From NCBI GenBank assembly GCA_951812505.1, contig CATOSI010000001.1:921273-985272 (forward strand): a stretch of 64,000 bases of DNA. The letters run 5' to 3'. The notes beneath the pieces are model-generated. The model had not been told where the DNA came from, did no database searches, and saw only the letters and a list, made by a program, of their open reading frames with translations. A program made the translations under genes and the position numbers. How positions within the stretch are numbered: position 1 is the first letter of the stretch; every line of letters begins with the position of its first letter. Below, one piece after another: positions 8,361-16,658 of the stretch. Origin of the DNA: an uncultured Dehalococcoidia bacterium. GTDB taxonomy: Bacteria > Chloroflexota > Dehalococcoidia > Lucifugimonadales > UBA1123.

Positions 8361-9107
8361 CTACGAATTAGATTCGAGGTACGCCCTCGCGCCGCTGAGA
8401 ACGATCTCTGGCAGGCCTATCGCGCTGGATATGTCGTAGGACATCTTCCGGCCGGCTGCGTGAATTCTGTCCGCTACACCGGCCTCAGCCGCCTTCACGT
8501 CAGGATGGTCGGGCTGTCCGGGCAGTCCCATGGACTGAGCGAGGTCGTTGGAACCCCATGCGAATGCGTCAATACCTTCCACTTCCAGGATCGCATCGAG
8601 GTTCTCGAAAGCGGTAGCCGTCTCGAGCTGGGCCATCACAAGCATTTCCTTGTTCGCCGCTTCCATGTACTCAGTGCGCCTGAGTCCGGGCTGACCGATA
8701 AGCCCACCGTCGTTGTAGAAGGTGCCACGACCGCCGCCCCAGCTCCGCTGTCCTTCGGGAACGAACCTGCAGGCATCTACCAACTGCTTGGCCTGTTCAG
8801 CGTTGTCAACGTGCGGGCCGAGCACTCCTATCACCCCCCTGTCGAGGAACTGATTGATGGTCGAAGACATAAGATTCGGGACGCGAGCGGTGACTGTAAG
8901 GCCGTAGCCGTCGGCGACTCTGACCATCGCGTCAATAGACTCCGGCGAGAACAGCCCGTGCTCGCCGTCCAGGTTGATGTAATCGAAACCGCCGAGCATC
9001 CCGACCAGTTCCACGGCCTCAGCGCTGGGATAGACAAGACCAAGACCAAGGCCCAGTTTGCCGTCTCTGTTCTTCGCGAAGATGTTGTTTTTTCGCAGTG
9101 TTACCAT
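8361..9107 (-). CDS. HpcH/HpaI-type aldolase (2-keto-3-deoxy acid aldolase/citrate-lyase fold)
   Basis: This 248-residue protein has the metal-dependent class II pyruvate aldolase pattern. YINLDGEHG contains the catalytic-site Glu-His. The segment QLETATAFENLDAILEV is followed by GIDAFAWGSNDLAQSMG, matching the family's QxE metal ligand and GxxDL motifs. Such enzymes cleave 4-hydroxy-2-oxo acids or 2-keto-3-deoxy sugar acids to pyruvate and an aldehyde. AGGAG lies 8 nt before the ATG. It is clustered on the same strand with the zinc alcohol dehydrogenase. Confidence 0.88.
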   Translation of the reverse strand: MVTLRKNNIFAKNRDGKLGLGLGLVYPSAEAVELVGMLGGFDYINLDGEHGLFSPESIDAMVRVADGYGLTVTARVPNLMSSTINQFLDRGVIGVLGPHVDNAEQAKQLVDACRFVPEGQRSWGGGRGTFYNDGGLIGQPGLRRTEYMEAANKEMLVMAQLETATAFENLDAILEVEGIDAFAWGSNDLAQSMGLPGQPDHPDVKAAEAGVADRIHAAGRKMSYDISSAIGLPEIVLSGARAYLESNS

Positions 9108-9201
9108 GTGTTTTACTCCTGTTTTGCGTGTTGGTTTAGTTCAACATCGTGTCAAACAAGTACTTGATCACAGTTTTCGTAGTTCCTAAAGATCTGCTTT
9201 A

Positions 9202-9888
9202 TCAGGCTCTTGCAGGCGGCATCACGTCGTTCAGCCACTGCTTCAAATCAGAAATGACCTGTGGATTTATCTCATGCCCCATTTCGTATTCGCGATATTT
9301 CGGGGAATAACGCTGTGACGCCAAGAAGTCCCTTGACTCGCGTGCGGCCTCCACACTAATTACCGCATCCTGAGTCCCGTGCGCCACAAAAATGGGCTGG
9401 TCGCGATGTTCAGGCAGGTTGTCGGCGAGAATCTCGGGCGACGACACCCTGCCGCTCAGTATGATCAGACCTGCGAACATCTCCGGCCTGCGAAGACCGA
9501 AGCGATAGGTCATCATCCCGCCCTGGGAGAAGCCGCCCATGACCATACCGCCTTCCGCAATGCCGTGCCGTTCCATCGCCTCATCGAAGAACCCCACAAG
9601 CAGTTCCTCGGCCCTAGTCGCCGCATCCTCGCCTCCGGGCTGTCCTCCGGGTGGAGTCCAAGCGAAGCCCGTCATACCGTAGCCAATCTGCATACGAATC
9701 GGGGCGTTCGGGAACAAATACAGATAGCCGCTCTGATCTAGACCTGGAGCCAATCCAACGAGGTCCCGCATACTCGCTCCAAAACCGTGAAGCAGCACGA
9801 CTGCCGGATACTCTTGGTTTTCGTCATAGTCGTCCGGCTCGACCAGAATGTAAGCCAGCGAATTACCTTCTATCTCTTGCGCCTGCAA
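9202..9888 (-). CDS. Carboxylesterase/phospholipase-type alpha/beta hydrolase
   Basis: This 228-residue alpha/beta hydrolase belongs to the phospholipase/carboxylesterase (YpfH-like) group. The oxyanion segment VVLLHGFGAS, the nucleophile elbow GGFSQGG, the acid in VAHGTQDAV and the His in EMGHEI make a complete triad. There is no signal peptide, so it is cytoplasmic. The frame's first start is a TTG at 9888, 9 nt after a GGGGG run; no better ATG exists, and the N-terminus fits the family. Substrate unknown. Confidence 0.87.
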   Translation of the reverse strand: MQAQEIEGNSLAYILVEPDDYDENQEYPAVVLLHGFGASMRDLVGLAPGLDQSGYLYLFPNAPIRMQIGYGMTGFAWTPPGGQPGGEDAATRAEELLVGFFDEAMERHGIAEGGMVMGGFSQGGMMTYRFGLRRPEMFAGLIILSGRVSSPEILADNLPEHRDQPIFVAHGTQDAVISVEAARESRDFLASQRYSPKYREYEMGHEINPQVISDLKQWLNDVMPPARA

Positions 9889-10029
9889 TTATCGAAACCC
9901 CCTCGATTCGTCGGGCATAGGTTAATGTTCCCCTCCCACTTTGGCAATAGGAAGGCTGAGCCTTCACCCTTAGATGGACTAGTACTGCATCCAGCTGGTT
10001 TTGAAATATTCAGACTGCCCTCATCCCCT

Positions 10030-10056
10030 GGATTCCCGCCTTCGCGGGAATGACGA
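10030..10056. repeat. ATTCCCG-type palindromic repeat, copy 2
   Basis: ATTCCCGC (10032-10039) pairs with GCGGGAAT (10044-10051), followed by GACGA. It lies in the 249-nt gap 9889-10137, in which nothing else was recognised apart from short AACTGTCAACTG repeats near 10125. Confidence 0.65.
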
Positions 10057-10137
10057 TCAGGCACTTGGGTATGTCATATCCACATGGACTTGGTACTAGC
10101 AGAAGTTTAATGACTAACCACTAAGAACTGTCAACTG

Positions 10138-11550
10138 TCAACAGACCGGCTTCTTTGTTACTTCCTCACTAACCGACCTGGAAAGCAGGCGGCCGTCGCT
10201 CGGAGAGCCTGTCAAGGTTCGTCCATCCACCATCACCTTGCCCCTGAGCAGAACAGTCTCCGGCCAGCCGTGAACGGGCCAGCCTTCCCAGATCGAATAG
10301 TCCTCCAGGTGCAGGTCGTCCAGCGTAAGTTCGCGGTCCACGGTCGGGTCGAGTACGCAGATGTCGGCGTCCGATCCGGGCGCGATTGCGCCCTTCTTCG
10401 GGTACATTCCGAATATCTTCGCCGCGTTCGCCGACGTGATGTCCACGAACCGCTCCAGGCTCATACCCAGATCCACGACACCGACAGAATACGCGATTCC
10501 CATCCGTGTCTCGATTCCATTGTGTCCGCCGGTTACGTCCGCGACGGTCTTGAAGCGAACCTTCTCCTCCCAGGTCGTCGAGACAAGATCAGTAGCGACC
10601 GTTGAGAGCCGTCCGTCCAGCAGCCCCTGCCAGAGAGACGAGCGGTCCAACTCCGACTTGAGCGACGGGTACGTGTGGTACTTCATGCCGTTGTCCTCAC
10701 GGTAGTTCCCGGCGTTGAAGCAGGCGTAGTTGTGCAGGGTCTCGCCATAAACCGGCCTTCCCAGCATACGCGCCTGTCCCACGGCTTCGACTCCCTCGTC
10801 CGCGCTCACGTGGACAAAGTAGATCGCACAGCCTGTCTTGCTCGCCAGTCTGAGGACCCTCCTGAACGACACATCCTCAGACAAATTGCTGTGGATGTCG
10901 TGCATGTGCCACCAGTCCCACTTCCCGTCCTCCTGGGCGTTATCGTAATTGAAATGCACCATGTCGTCGTCTTCGGAATGGACGAGCAGAATCCCACCCG
11001 CCGCCTCGACCTTCTCCATGATGAGCGCCAGCCGACCGAAGTCGGTCTTGTTGTTCTGCATCTGAGGACTGGGGGGCCGTATCGAGGTGGTGAATATCTT
11101 GAAGCTAGGAAAGCCCTCCTCCACCAGTTCCGGTATCTGACCGATGGATTCGCGCGAAGCGCCGTTCGTGAAAATAGGATGGTACGAATAGTCGGTGTAG
11201 GCGTTGCCTTCCCACCGCTCCGCCGCCTCTCCGAGCGCGTGCCTCAGATCGTGGCCCGGCACCTGAGTGGCGAAGTCCAGAACCGTGGTCGTCCCGCCCC
11301 AAACGGCCGCCTTCGACACTGGCTCAGCGCCCGAACGCTCCGGCTGGCGAGGACCGCCGATGTGCGCGTGCGGTTCAACACCGCCCGGCACGACGATCTT
11401 CCCCGAAGCGTCTATAACCCTCGCGTCGCCATGGTCCATGGTTCCCGGCGCGGCAACCGCCGAAATGCTCTCGCCGGTTATAAACACGTCCAGATTGTCC
11501 GCCCCGTTCGGCGTTACCACTAGTCCTCCGGTAATTACGATGTCTGCCAT
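10138..11550 (-). CDS. Dihydropyrimidinase/hydantoinase-type amidohydrolase
   Basis: This 470-residue cyclic amidohydrolase shows the hydantoinase metal site. PHAHIGG carries the two first histidines, and SFKIFTT holds the lysine that is carboxylated to bridge the metals. Later histidines lie in ILLVHSEDDD and YFVHVSADEG, and the C-terminal part reads ATDLVSTT and GAIAPGSDADICVLDP. The reaction is ring opening of dihydrouracil, hydantoin or a related imide. AGGAGG precedes the ATG by 7 nt. It starts 10 nt after the stop of the isopropylmalate-dehydrogenase-like gene, so the two form an operon. Confidence 0.92.
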   Translation of the reverse strand: MADIVITGGLVVTPNGADNLDVFITGESISAVAAPGTMDHGDARVIDASGKIVVPGGVEPHAHIGGPRQPERSGAEPVSKAAVWGGTTTVLDFATQVPGHDLRHALGEAAERWEGNAYTDYSYHPIFTNGASRESIGQIPELVEEGFPSFKIFTTSIRPPSPQMQNNKTDFGRLALIMEKVEAAGGILLVHSEDDDMVHFNYDNAQEDGKWDWWHMHDIHSNLSEDVSFRRVLRLASKTGCAIYFVHVSADEGVEAVGQARMLGRPVYGETLHNYACFNAGNYREDNGMKYHTYPSLKSELDRSSLWQGLLDGRLSTVATDLVSTTWEEKVRFKTVADVTGGHNGIETRMGIAYSVGVVDLGMSLERFVDITSANAAKIFGMYPKKGAIAPGSDADICVLDPTVDRELTLDDLHLEDYSIWEGWPVHGWPETVLLRGKVMVDGRTLTGSPSDGRLLSRSVSEEVTKKPVC

Positions 11551-11560
11551 GTCCGGCCTC

Positions 11561-12625
11561 CTATGTCAGCGCGGCGACTACGGCGTCGCCCACATCTTCA
11601 GTCCTCGATGTCCCTCCAAGATCGGGAGTCAGCGTCTCCCCCAGCGCCACGACGTTTAGCGACGCCTTTTCCACCGACTCCGCGGCCGCTTCCTCTCCCA
11701 GATGCCTCAGCATCATCGCGCCGGACAGTATCGTCGCCAACGGATTCGCTATTCCCTGCCCCGAGATGTCCGGCGCAGAACCATGCACCGGCTCGAACAT
11801 GGACGGGTATCTGCGTTCGGGGTCTATATTCCCGCTCGGAGCCAGACCCATGCTGCCGGTGATGATCGCTCCGATGTCGGTCAGGATGTCCCCGAACAGG
11901 TTGCTCCCGACCACCACGTCGAACGTCTCCGGCCTGCGGATGAAGTCCATGCAGGCGGCATCAATTAGAAGCGAGCCGGTCTCTATGTCAGGGTACTCCT
12001 CGGCTACCCGCTCGAAAGCCCGGTCCCATACCAGCATTCCGTAACCGAGCGCGTTGGATTTGGTGATAGATGTAACGTGCCTGGCTTTGTTCCTACGCCG
12101 GGCTACCTCGAAAGCGTGCCGGATGATTCGTTCGCACCCCTTCCTGGTGAATACCGCAGACTGTATGCCGAGCTCCTCCGGGAAGTCGGGATAGACGAAG
12201 CCGCCCACGTCGGCGTACTCCCCCTCCGTGTTCTCTCTGACGACCACCATGTCAATGTCGCCCGGCCCGTAACCCTCCAGCGGCGACGTGATTCCCTCGT
12301 ACAGCACGCTCGGACGCTCGCATACGTACTGGTCGAACGACCTGCGTATGGGCAGCAGAAGCCCGCCCAGCGTGATGTGGTCCTGGATGTCGGGATGGCC
12401 GACCGCGCCCAGAAAGATTGTGTCGGACTCGCTCAGCGTGTCCAGTCCGTCCGAAGGCATGACCGTCCCGTGCTCCATATAGTAGTCGCTGCCCCAGGGA
12501 TGCTCCACCCAGTTCCAGGTGATGCCGTACTCGCCGCCGACGGCGTTCAGCACTTTGATTCCCTCTTCTATGACCTCTATTCCTATCCCATCTCCCCTTA
12601 TAACCGAAACATTGTACTCCGACAT
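11561..12625 (-). CDS. Isocitrate/isopropylmalate dehydrogenase-family protein (tartrate dehydrogenase-like)
   Basis: This 354-residue NAD-dependent beta-decarboxylating dehydrogenase has VIRGDGIGIEVI at the N-terminus, substrate arginines in LPIRRSFDQY, and VVVRENTEGEYADVGG. The signature NLFGDILTDIGAIITGS contains the metal-binding aspartates. It is closest in appearance to tartrate/D-malate dehydrogenases and LeuB paralogs; no leuC/leuD lies nearby, so leucine synthesis is unlikely. The ATG at 12625 starts the family's normal N-terminus; the frame stays open a further 55 codons upstream without support. It is in an operon with the hydantoinase gene. Confidence 0.9.
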   Translation of the reverse strand: MSEYNVSVIRGDGIGIEVIEEGIKVLNAVGGEYGITWNWVEHPWGSDYYMEHGTVMPSDGLDTLSESDTIFLGAVGHPDIQDHITLGGLLLPIRRSFDQYVCERPSVLYEGITSPLEGYGPGDIDMVVVRENTEGEYADVGGFVYPDFPEELGIQSAVFTRKGCERIIRHAFEVARRRNKARHVTSITKSNALGYGMLVWDRAFERVAEEYPDIETGSLLIDAACMDFIRRPETFDVVVGSNLFGDILTDIGAIITGSMGLAPSGNIDPERRYPSMFEPVHGSAPDISGQGIANPLATILSGAMMLRHLGEEAAAESVEKASLNVVALGETLTPDLGGTSRTEDVGDAVVAALT

Positions 12626-12682
12626 TGGTTTGACTCCAGTTAGGATCGCGCTTTTCCGCGCCGCTATTGTAAGCCCAAGAAG

Positions 12683-12699
12683 GCGGGATTGCATCCCGC
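12683..12699. repeat. Perfect 7-bp hairpin in divergent gap
   Basis: GCGGGAT (12683-12689) and ATCCCGC (12693-12699) flank TGC. It lies in the 204-nt gap between two divergent genes, just upstream of a TACAAT (12710-12715) that could be a -10 box for the plus-strand gene; a good -35 is not visible. Confidence 0.4.
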
Positions 12700-12829
12700 A
12701 TACCTGTGCTACAATTCGGGCGCAGCTGCCAGAATCAGGATTTATGGGATATTGAGATGGGCAGGATATAGCAAGACTGGCCAGGTGCATTTACTCAAGC
12801 CAGTCGACTAGATACGAGGACACGACATT

Positions 12830-13762
12830 GTGAATACATATGCTGAAAAACAAATAAGCGCTCTGGCGGCAGGTATCAGCCTTCTGGAAGGCTATTTCAC
12901 TGAATTGCCGGAGATGGTGACCGATCTTGCAAGCCTACGTCAGACGATAGGCATTTCACGGATTGACCAGTTTCCCCGTGTCGGTAACGACCCCGAAACC
13001 GCTCTCAAAATAGCGACCTCCCTTCAGACAGCCGTAGTGTTTCTAGACGAGGAATCCGCCGCCCTGGCGCGGCCTATATTGGCGCAGGCGGAACAGGTCA
13101 TAGCAGCCGACATCCGCGTACGGATAGCTCCCAAGCTCGACGGCATCTACGTGATAGTTGACCCGGAGGCCACACGAGGACGGCCTGTAACCGACGTCGC
13201 CCGGCAGTCGCTCGAAGGCGGCGCGACCGTCGTTCAACTGAGGGACAAGCTAAACGACAAAGGCGACATCCTCAAATCGGCGCGCGGACTGAAGGCGCTC
13301 TGCGACGAGTACGACGCCCTTTTCGTGATGAACGACCACGCCGACCTAGCCCGCGCCTCCGACGCCCACGTCCTGCATGTCGGCCAGACCGACCTGCCCA
13401 TCCCCGAGGCACGCGACATTCTCGCCCCCACACAACTCATCGGCAACTCCAACAACGGACTCGATCAGGCTCTCCCTTCGTCCAGGCAGTCCGTGGACTA
13501 CCTGGCGGTTGGCGCGATCTACGCGACCACCACGATGGGCAAGTCCGGGCGGTCGGCGCTCGGCCCGGAGGAAATAACGCGCGTCAAGGAGGCCGTAACG
13601 CAGCCTATCGTCGCCATAGGCGGCATCAACCAGACAAACATTGCCGACGTAGTGAGGGCAGGCGCCGACTCCGTCTGTGTAGTCAGCGCGGTCACCTTCG
13701 CCGACGACCCTGAGTCCGCCACCCGCGAACTCGTCAACCTGTACAACGACGCCAGAAGCTGA
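12830..13762 (+). CDS. thiE: Thiamine phosphate synthase with N-terminal extension
   Basis: This 310-residue protein carries ThiE from about residue 105 onward. The chain runs DGIYVIVDP, VVQLRDK (pyrophosphate/HMP-binding lysine), FVMNDHADLA, HVGQTDLP, a YATTTMGKSG-type phosphate loop and PIVAIGGIN. It couples HMP-PP with HET-P to give thiamine phosphate. The first ~105 residues are a helical domain not needed by single-domain ThiE; such extensions occur in fused ThiE proteins (ThiD2-like domains are known), but this one is not clearly assignable. GTG start with GAGGA about 10 nt upstream. No TPP riboswitch was seen. It is followed by the translin gene in the same operon. Confidence 0.9.
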   Translation: MNTYAEKQISALAAGISLLEGYFTELPEMVTDLASLRQTIGISRIDQFPRVGNDPETALKIATSLQTAVVFLDEESAALARPILAQAEQVIAADIRVRIAPKLDGIYVIVDPEATRGRPVTDVARQSLEGGATVVQLRDKLNDKGDILKSARGLKALCDEYDALFVMNDHADLARASDAHVLHVGQTDLPIPEARDILAPTQLIGNSNNGLDQALPSSRQSVDYLAVGAIYATTTMGKSGRSALGPEEITRVKEAVTQPIVAIGGINQTNIADVVRAGADSVCVVSAVTFADDPESATRELVNLYNDARS

Positions 13763-13778
13763 CTGCCGGGAGATTTCC

Positions 13779-14441
13779 ATGCCAATTGAGTCAGTCTCCA
13801 CCGAGCAGCTTATAGACGCCATCCAGAGCGCGGGAACCGAAGCGTCCGAGCTAATGGCGGGGACTCACGCCGCCCGTGAACAGGCTATAACAACATCACG
13901 GCAGATAATCCGGTTCTCAGCCAACTCCATCAGGGCGACACACCGCGCCGAGTACGACCAGGCGCGCGACTTGATAGCCGAGGCCGCAGCGCTCCGTGCC
14001 AGACTCGAAGAGCAGCGCGACGCCCACCCGGCCGTGTACTACGGAGGGTACGTCGAGGACGCGCTCAAGGAATTCGTCGAGGCGCACGCAACACTCGCAT
14101 TTGCAGAGGGATCGCGCCTGCCCACGATGGACGAACTCGACGTCGGTGCCGCCGTTTACATGAACGGACTAGCCGAAGCCATCGGGGAACTCCGTAGAAT
14201 CGTCCTCGACCTGCTGCGAGGCGACGACTTCACCAGGTGCGAGACCCTGCTGGGCATCATGGACGAAATCTACGCCGCCCTCGTCACCCTCGACTACCCC
14301 GACGGCGTAACACGTGGCCTGCGCCGCACCACCGACGTCATGCGAGGAGTGCTCGAACGCACCCGAGGCGATGTTACGGTCGCCTTACGGCAAAGGCGGC
14401 TGGAGCAGCAACTGGCACAACTCAACGAGAAGCTACCCTGA
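13779..14441 (+). CDS. Translin-family protein
   Basis: This 220-residue, largely helical protein resembles the prokaryotic/archaeal branch of translin (RNA/ssDNA-binding octamer formers, related to the RNase TRAX). Visible marks are long amphipathic helices with IIRFSANSIRATHRAEYDQA near the N-terminus and YVEDALKEFVEAHATLAFAEG in the middle. The C-terminal helix set is MDEIYAALVTLDYPDGVTRG. The last motif (LDYP...T.GLRR..D..R) is typical of translin C-termini. It starts 17 nt after thiE, with GGGAGA before the ATG. Its cellular role in bacteria is unknown. Confidence 0.82.
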   Translation: MPIESVSTEQLIDAIQSAGTEASELMAGTHAAREQAITTSRQIIRFSANSIRATHRAEYDQARDLIAEAAALRARLEEQRDAHPAVYYGGYVEDALKEFVEAHATLAFAEGSRLPTMDELDVGAAVYMNGLAEAIGELRRIVLDLLRGDDFTRCETLLGIMDEIYAALVTLDYPDGVTRGLRRTTDVMRGVLERTRGDVTVALRQRRLEQQLAQLNEKLP

Positions 14442-14468
14442 CTCTCTATACCTCTGACCGGCGATAAG

Positions 14469-16304
14469 CTACATCTCGGAGCGCCAGTTCTCACCCCCCA
14501 GCCGCTCGTACTGCGCCAGGTCGCGCATTCCGCGCTCGCGGTCTCCCAGTTCCATATAAGCATTACCCCTGTGCTTATAGGCCTCAGCATACATCGGGTT
14601 CAGGCTGAGTGCCTTGTTGAGGTCGGTGATGGCCCGCTCGGGCTGCCCCTTGTGCAGAAACATCTCTCCCCTGTTGGAGTAGTTTAGAGCGTTGTTCGGG
14701 TCGAGCTTCAGCGCCATGTCGAAATCCGGCATTACGGCGTCGTAATCTCCCTTCTGGTAGTAGGCGACTCCCCTGTTGACGTACGCGCCCACGTGCTTGC
14801 GGTCGAGGCTGATGGCCTTGTCATAATTGGCGATGGCGGTGTCCTGGTCTCCTTTCCGTCCATACGCCACCCCCCTGCCGACGTAGAAATGCGCTTCTTT
14901 GGGACTAATCTCTATCGCCTTGTCGAAATCCTGAATCGCCAGGTCGTACTCCTCGATCTCGACGTAGGCGCCCGCCCTGAGAGAGTAGTTTTCCTTGTGG
15001 TCCGCACCCAGTTCCATCGCCCTGTCACAGTCCTGGATGGTCTTTCGATAGTCCTTCTTGCCGAAGTAGGAGCATCCCCTCTTGAAGTAGCAGTCGGCGC
15101 TTTCGGGGTTCAGCTTAAGGGCCATGTCGTAGTCAGTGATGGCCTTGTCTGCAAGACCGATGAGTTCGTAAGTGATTCCCCTGTCCTCATATATCGAAGG
15201 TAGGTCCGGGTTCAGGCTGATGGACTTGTCAAAGTCTGCGAGGGCGCGTTTGTACTGCTGTTTGCGACCATACACCATTGCCCTGGCGTGGTAGGTCTTG
15301 GGATTATTGGGGTCCAGTCTGATGGCCCTGTTATAGTCGCTCAGTGCCTTGTTCACATCGCCTTTCTGGGCATATGCGCCTCCCCTGTCGTGGTAGGATG
15401 GCGCGTCTTTGGGGCTGAGCTTGAGAGCCGCGTTAAAATCCCTGAGAGCGCGATTGTAGTCCCCTTTCCTCATATACTCCTCGCCCCTGTTCCTGTGAGC
15501 GTCAGCAAGAGTCAGATGGTAAGAGGAATCCCTTCTCCGGTTGTACCTGACCGCCTTCTCCACGTCCTGGATGATGCGGTTGTAGTCGCGTCTCAGTATG
15601 TGGACCTTCGCCCTGGCGTAGTAGAATTCGGCGTTGCGCGGCTCCAGACTAACGGCGCGGTCGAAGTCCGCGAGGGCGCACTCCCGGTCACCCAGGCGCA
15701 GATGAGTTTCGGCGCGGCCCATGAACGCTTCGGAGCATCTCAAGTCCAGGCGAATTGCCTCGTCCAAAGGCTCAATAGACAGGTCGTATTGCTCCAGCGC
15801 GCGGTATGCGCTCGCGATATTGATATACGGCCCGGTGAACTGGGGATTCAGCCGGATAGCGGTCTTATAGTCCGCTATGGCGAGAGCATATTCCTCTTTC
15901 TCCAGATATGCGTTACCCCTGTTGAAGTAGGTGGCGAAGAAGTGCGGCTCCAGCTGCGCCGCGATTTCGTAATCGGCCAGCGCGCCTTCAAGGTCCCCTT
16001 TCTCGCGCTTCGCCGCTCCCCTGTTGCTATAAGGAGCCGCGGTGTAAGGTTCGAGCCGGATCGCTTCGTCATAGTCCAGTATGGCGCGTTCCAGGTGGCC
16101 TTTTCCGGCGTGGGCATTGCCTCTATTGGAGTATATGACTGCCGCGCTCGGCGCGAGTCCGAGCGCCTTGTCGAATTCCGCGAGAGCGCGGTCGTACTCC
16201 CCCTCTTCACGGTACTTGTTTCCCCTGTCGTTGTGATACGCGACCTCCTTGGATCCCGCAACTCTGACCGAGTTCCTCAGATCGCGCATAAATCGTTCGG
16301 CCAT
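14469..16304 (-). CDS. Tetratricopeptide-repeat protein, 17 TPR units
   Basis: Of 611 residues, about 580 form consecutive 34-residue TPR units of the form YxNRGxAYxxKGDYxxAIxDYDxAIxLxP. I count 17, starting near residue 18. The eighth is longer (42 residues). There is no signal peptide, membrane segment or fused catalytic domain, so it is a pure solenoid scaffold, probably cytoplasmic. It begins MAERFMRDLRN with GGAG upstream of the ATG. The repeats are diverged at DNA level and so are old. It converges with the translin gene; partners cannot be inferred from the neighbours. Confidence 0.92.
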   Translation of the reverse strand: MAERFMRDLRNSVRVAGSKEVAYHNDRGNKYREEGEYDRALAEFDKALGLAPSAAVIYSNRGNAHAGKGHLERAILDYDEAIRLEPYTAAPYSNRGAAKREKGDLEGALADYEIAAQLEPHFFATYFNRGNAYLEKEEYALAIADYKTAIRLNPQFTGPYINIASAYRALEQYDLSIEPLDEAIRLDLRCSEAFMGRAETHLRLGDRECALADFDRAVSLEPRNAEFYYARAKVHILRRDYNRIIQDVEKAVRYNRRRDSSYHLTLADAHRNRGEEYMRKGDYNRALRDFNAALKLSPKDAPSYHDRGGAYAQKGDVNKALSDYNRAIRLDPNNPKTYHARAMVYGRKQQYKRALADFDKSISLNPDLPSIYEDRGITYELIGLADKAITDYDMALKLNPESADCYFKRGCSYFGKKDYRKTIQDCDRAMELGADHKENYSLRAGAYVEIEEYDLAIQDFDKAIEISPKEAHFYVGRGVAYGRKGDQDTAIANYDKAISLDRKHVGAYVNRGVAYYQKGDYDAVMPDFDMALKLDPNNALNYSNRGEMFLHKGQPERAITDLNKALSLNPMYAEAYKHRGNAYMELGDRERGMRDLAQYERLGGENWRSEM

Positions 16305-16402
16305 GCATCGTCACTCCAGTGTGTTCTCTATCTTCAGGCTATTCTACGACAGTCCGCCAAATCCACAAAATCCGCGACCTGCGGATCAATACGACTGTCC
16401 TG

Positions 16403-16546
16403 GCACGCCTCACAGGGCCTGTGCAAGGTCGGCATTACTGTCGTTTCGCCAGCAACCGCACACTGGATTCCCGCCTTCGCGGGAATGACGAGACGTGGTT
16501 CGGAATCCCGGAATCGGGACTTTGCACAAGCCCTGCACGCCTCACA
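16403..16546. mobile_element. MITE-like element with terminal inverted repeats and 12-bp target duplication
   Basis: The element spans 16415-16534 (120 bp). Its left end GGGCCTGTGCAAGGTC (16415-16430) matches the reverse complement of its right end GACTTTGCACAAGCCC (16518-16533) at 14 of 16 positions. It is bordered by perfect direct repeats GCACGCCTCACA at 16403-16414 and 16535-16546, which are the expected target-site duplication. No coding capacity. An ATTCCCGC hairpin repeat lies inside. Confidence 0.78.
16467..16486. repeat. ATTCCCG-type palindromic repeat, copy 3 (inside the MITE)
   Basis: ATTCCCGC (16467-16474) pairs with GCGGGAAT (16479-16486), followed by GACGA, like copies at 8302 and 10032. 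Confidence 0.65.
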
Positions 16547-16609
16547 CCCAACTTGACCGCCCGTCGCCCCCTGTGTTAATTTTCCACCTACAAGAACGCC
16601 AAGCGAATC

Positions 16610-16638
16610 ACGGCCTCCCACAACTGTGGCGAGGCCGT
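16610..16638 (+). promoter_or_regulatory. Leader hairpin upstream of the pyrophosphatase gene
   Basis: ACGGCCTC pairs with GAGGCCGT, and inside it CCACA pairs with TGTGG. The hairpin ends 20 nt before the GTG start. It could be an upstream terminator, since no T-run follows, or a leader structure. The rest of the 16305-16658 gap holds the MITE and nothing else recognised. Confidence 0.4.
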
Positions 16639-16658
16639 TTCTACGACGGAGGTTAAAT

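Noticed and set aside
12700..12830. TPP riboswitch ahead of thiE
   Set aside because: The CTGAGA and ACCTGA-type core motifs are absent.
15288..16556. Plus-strand frame of 422 codons
   Set aside because: Antisense of the TPR gene; no protein-like pattern and repeats mirror the TPR units.
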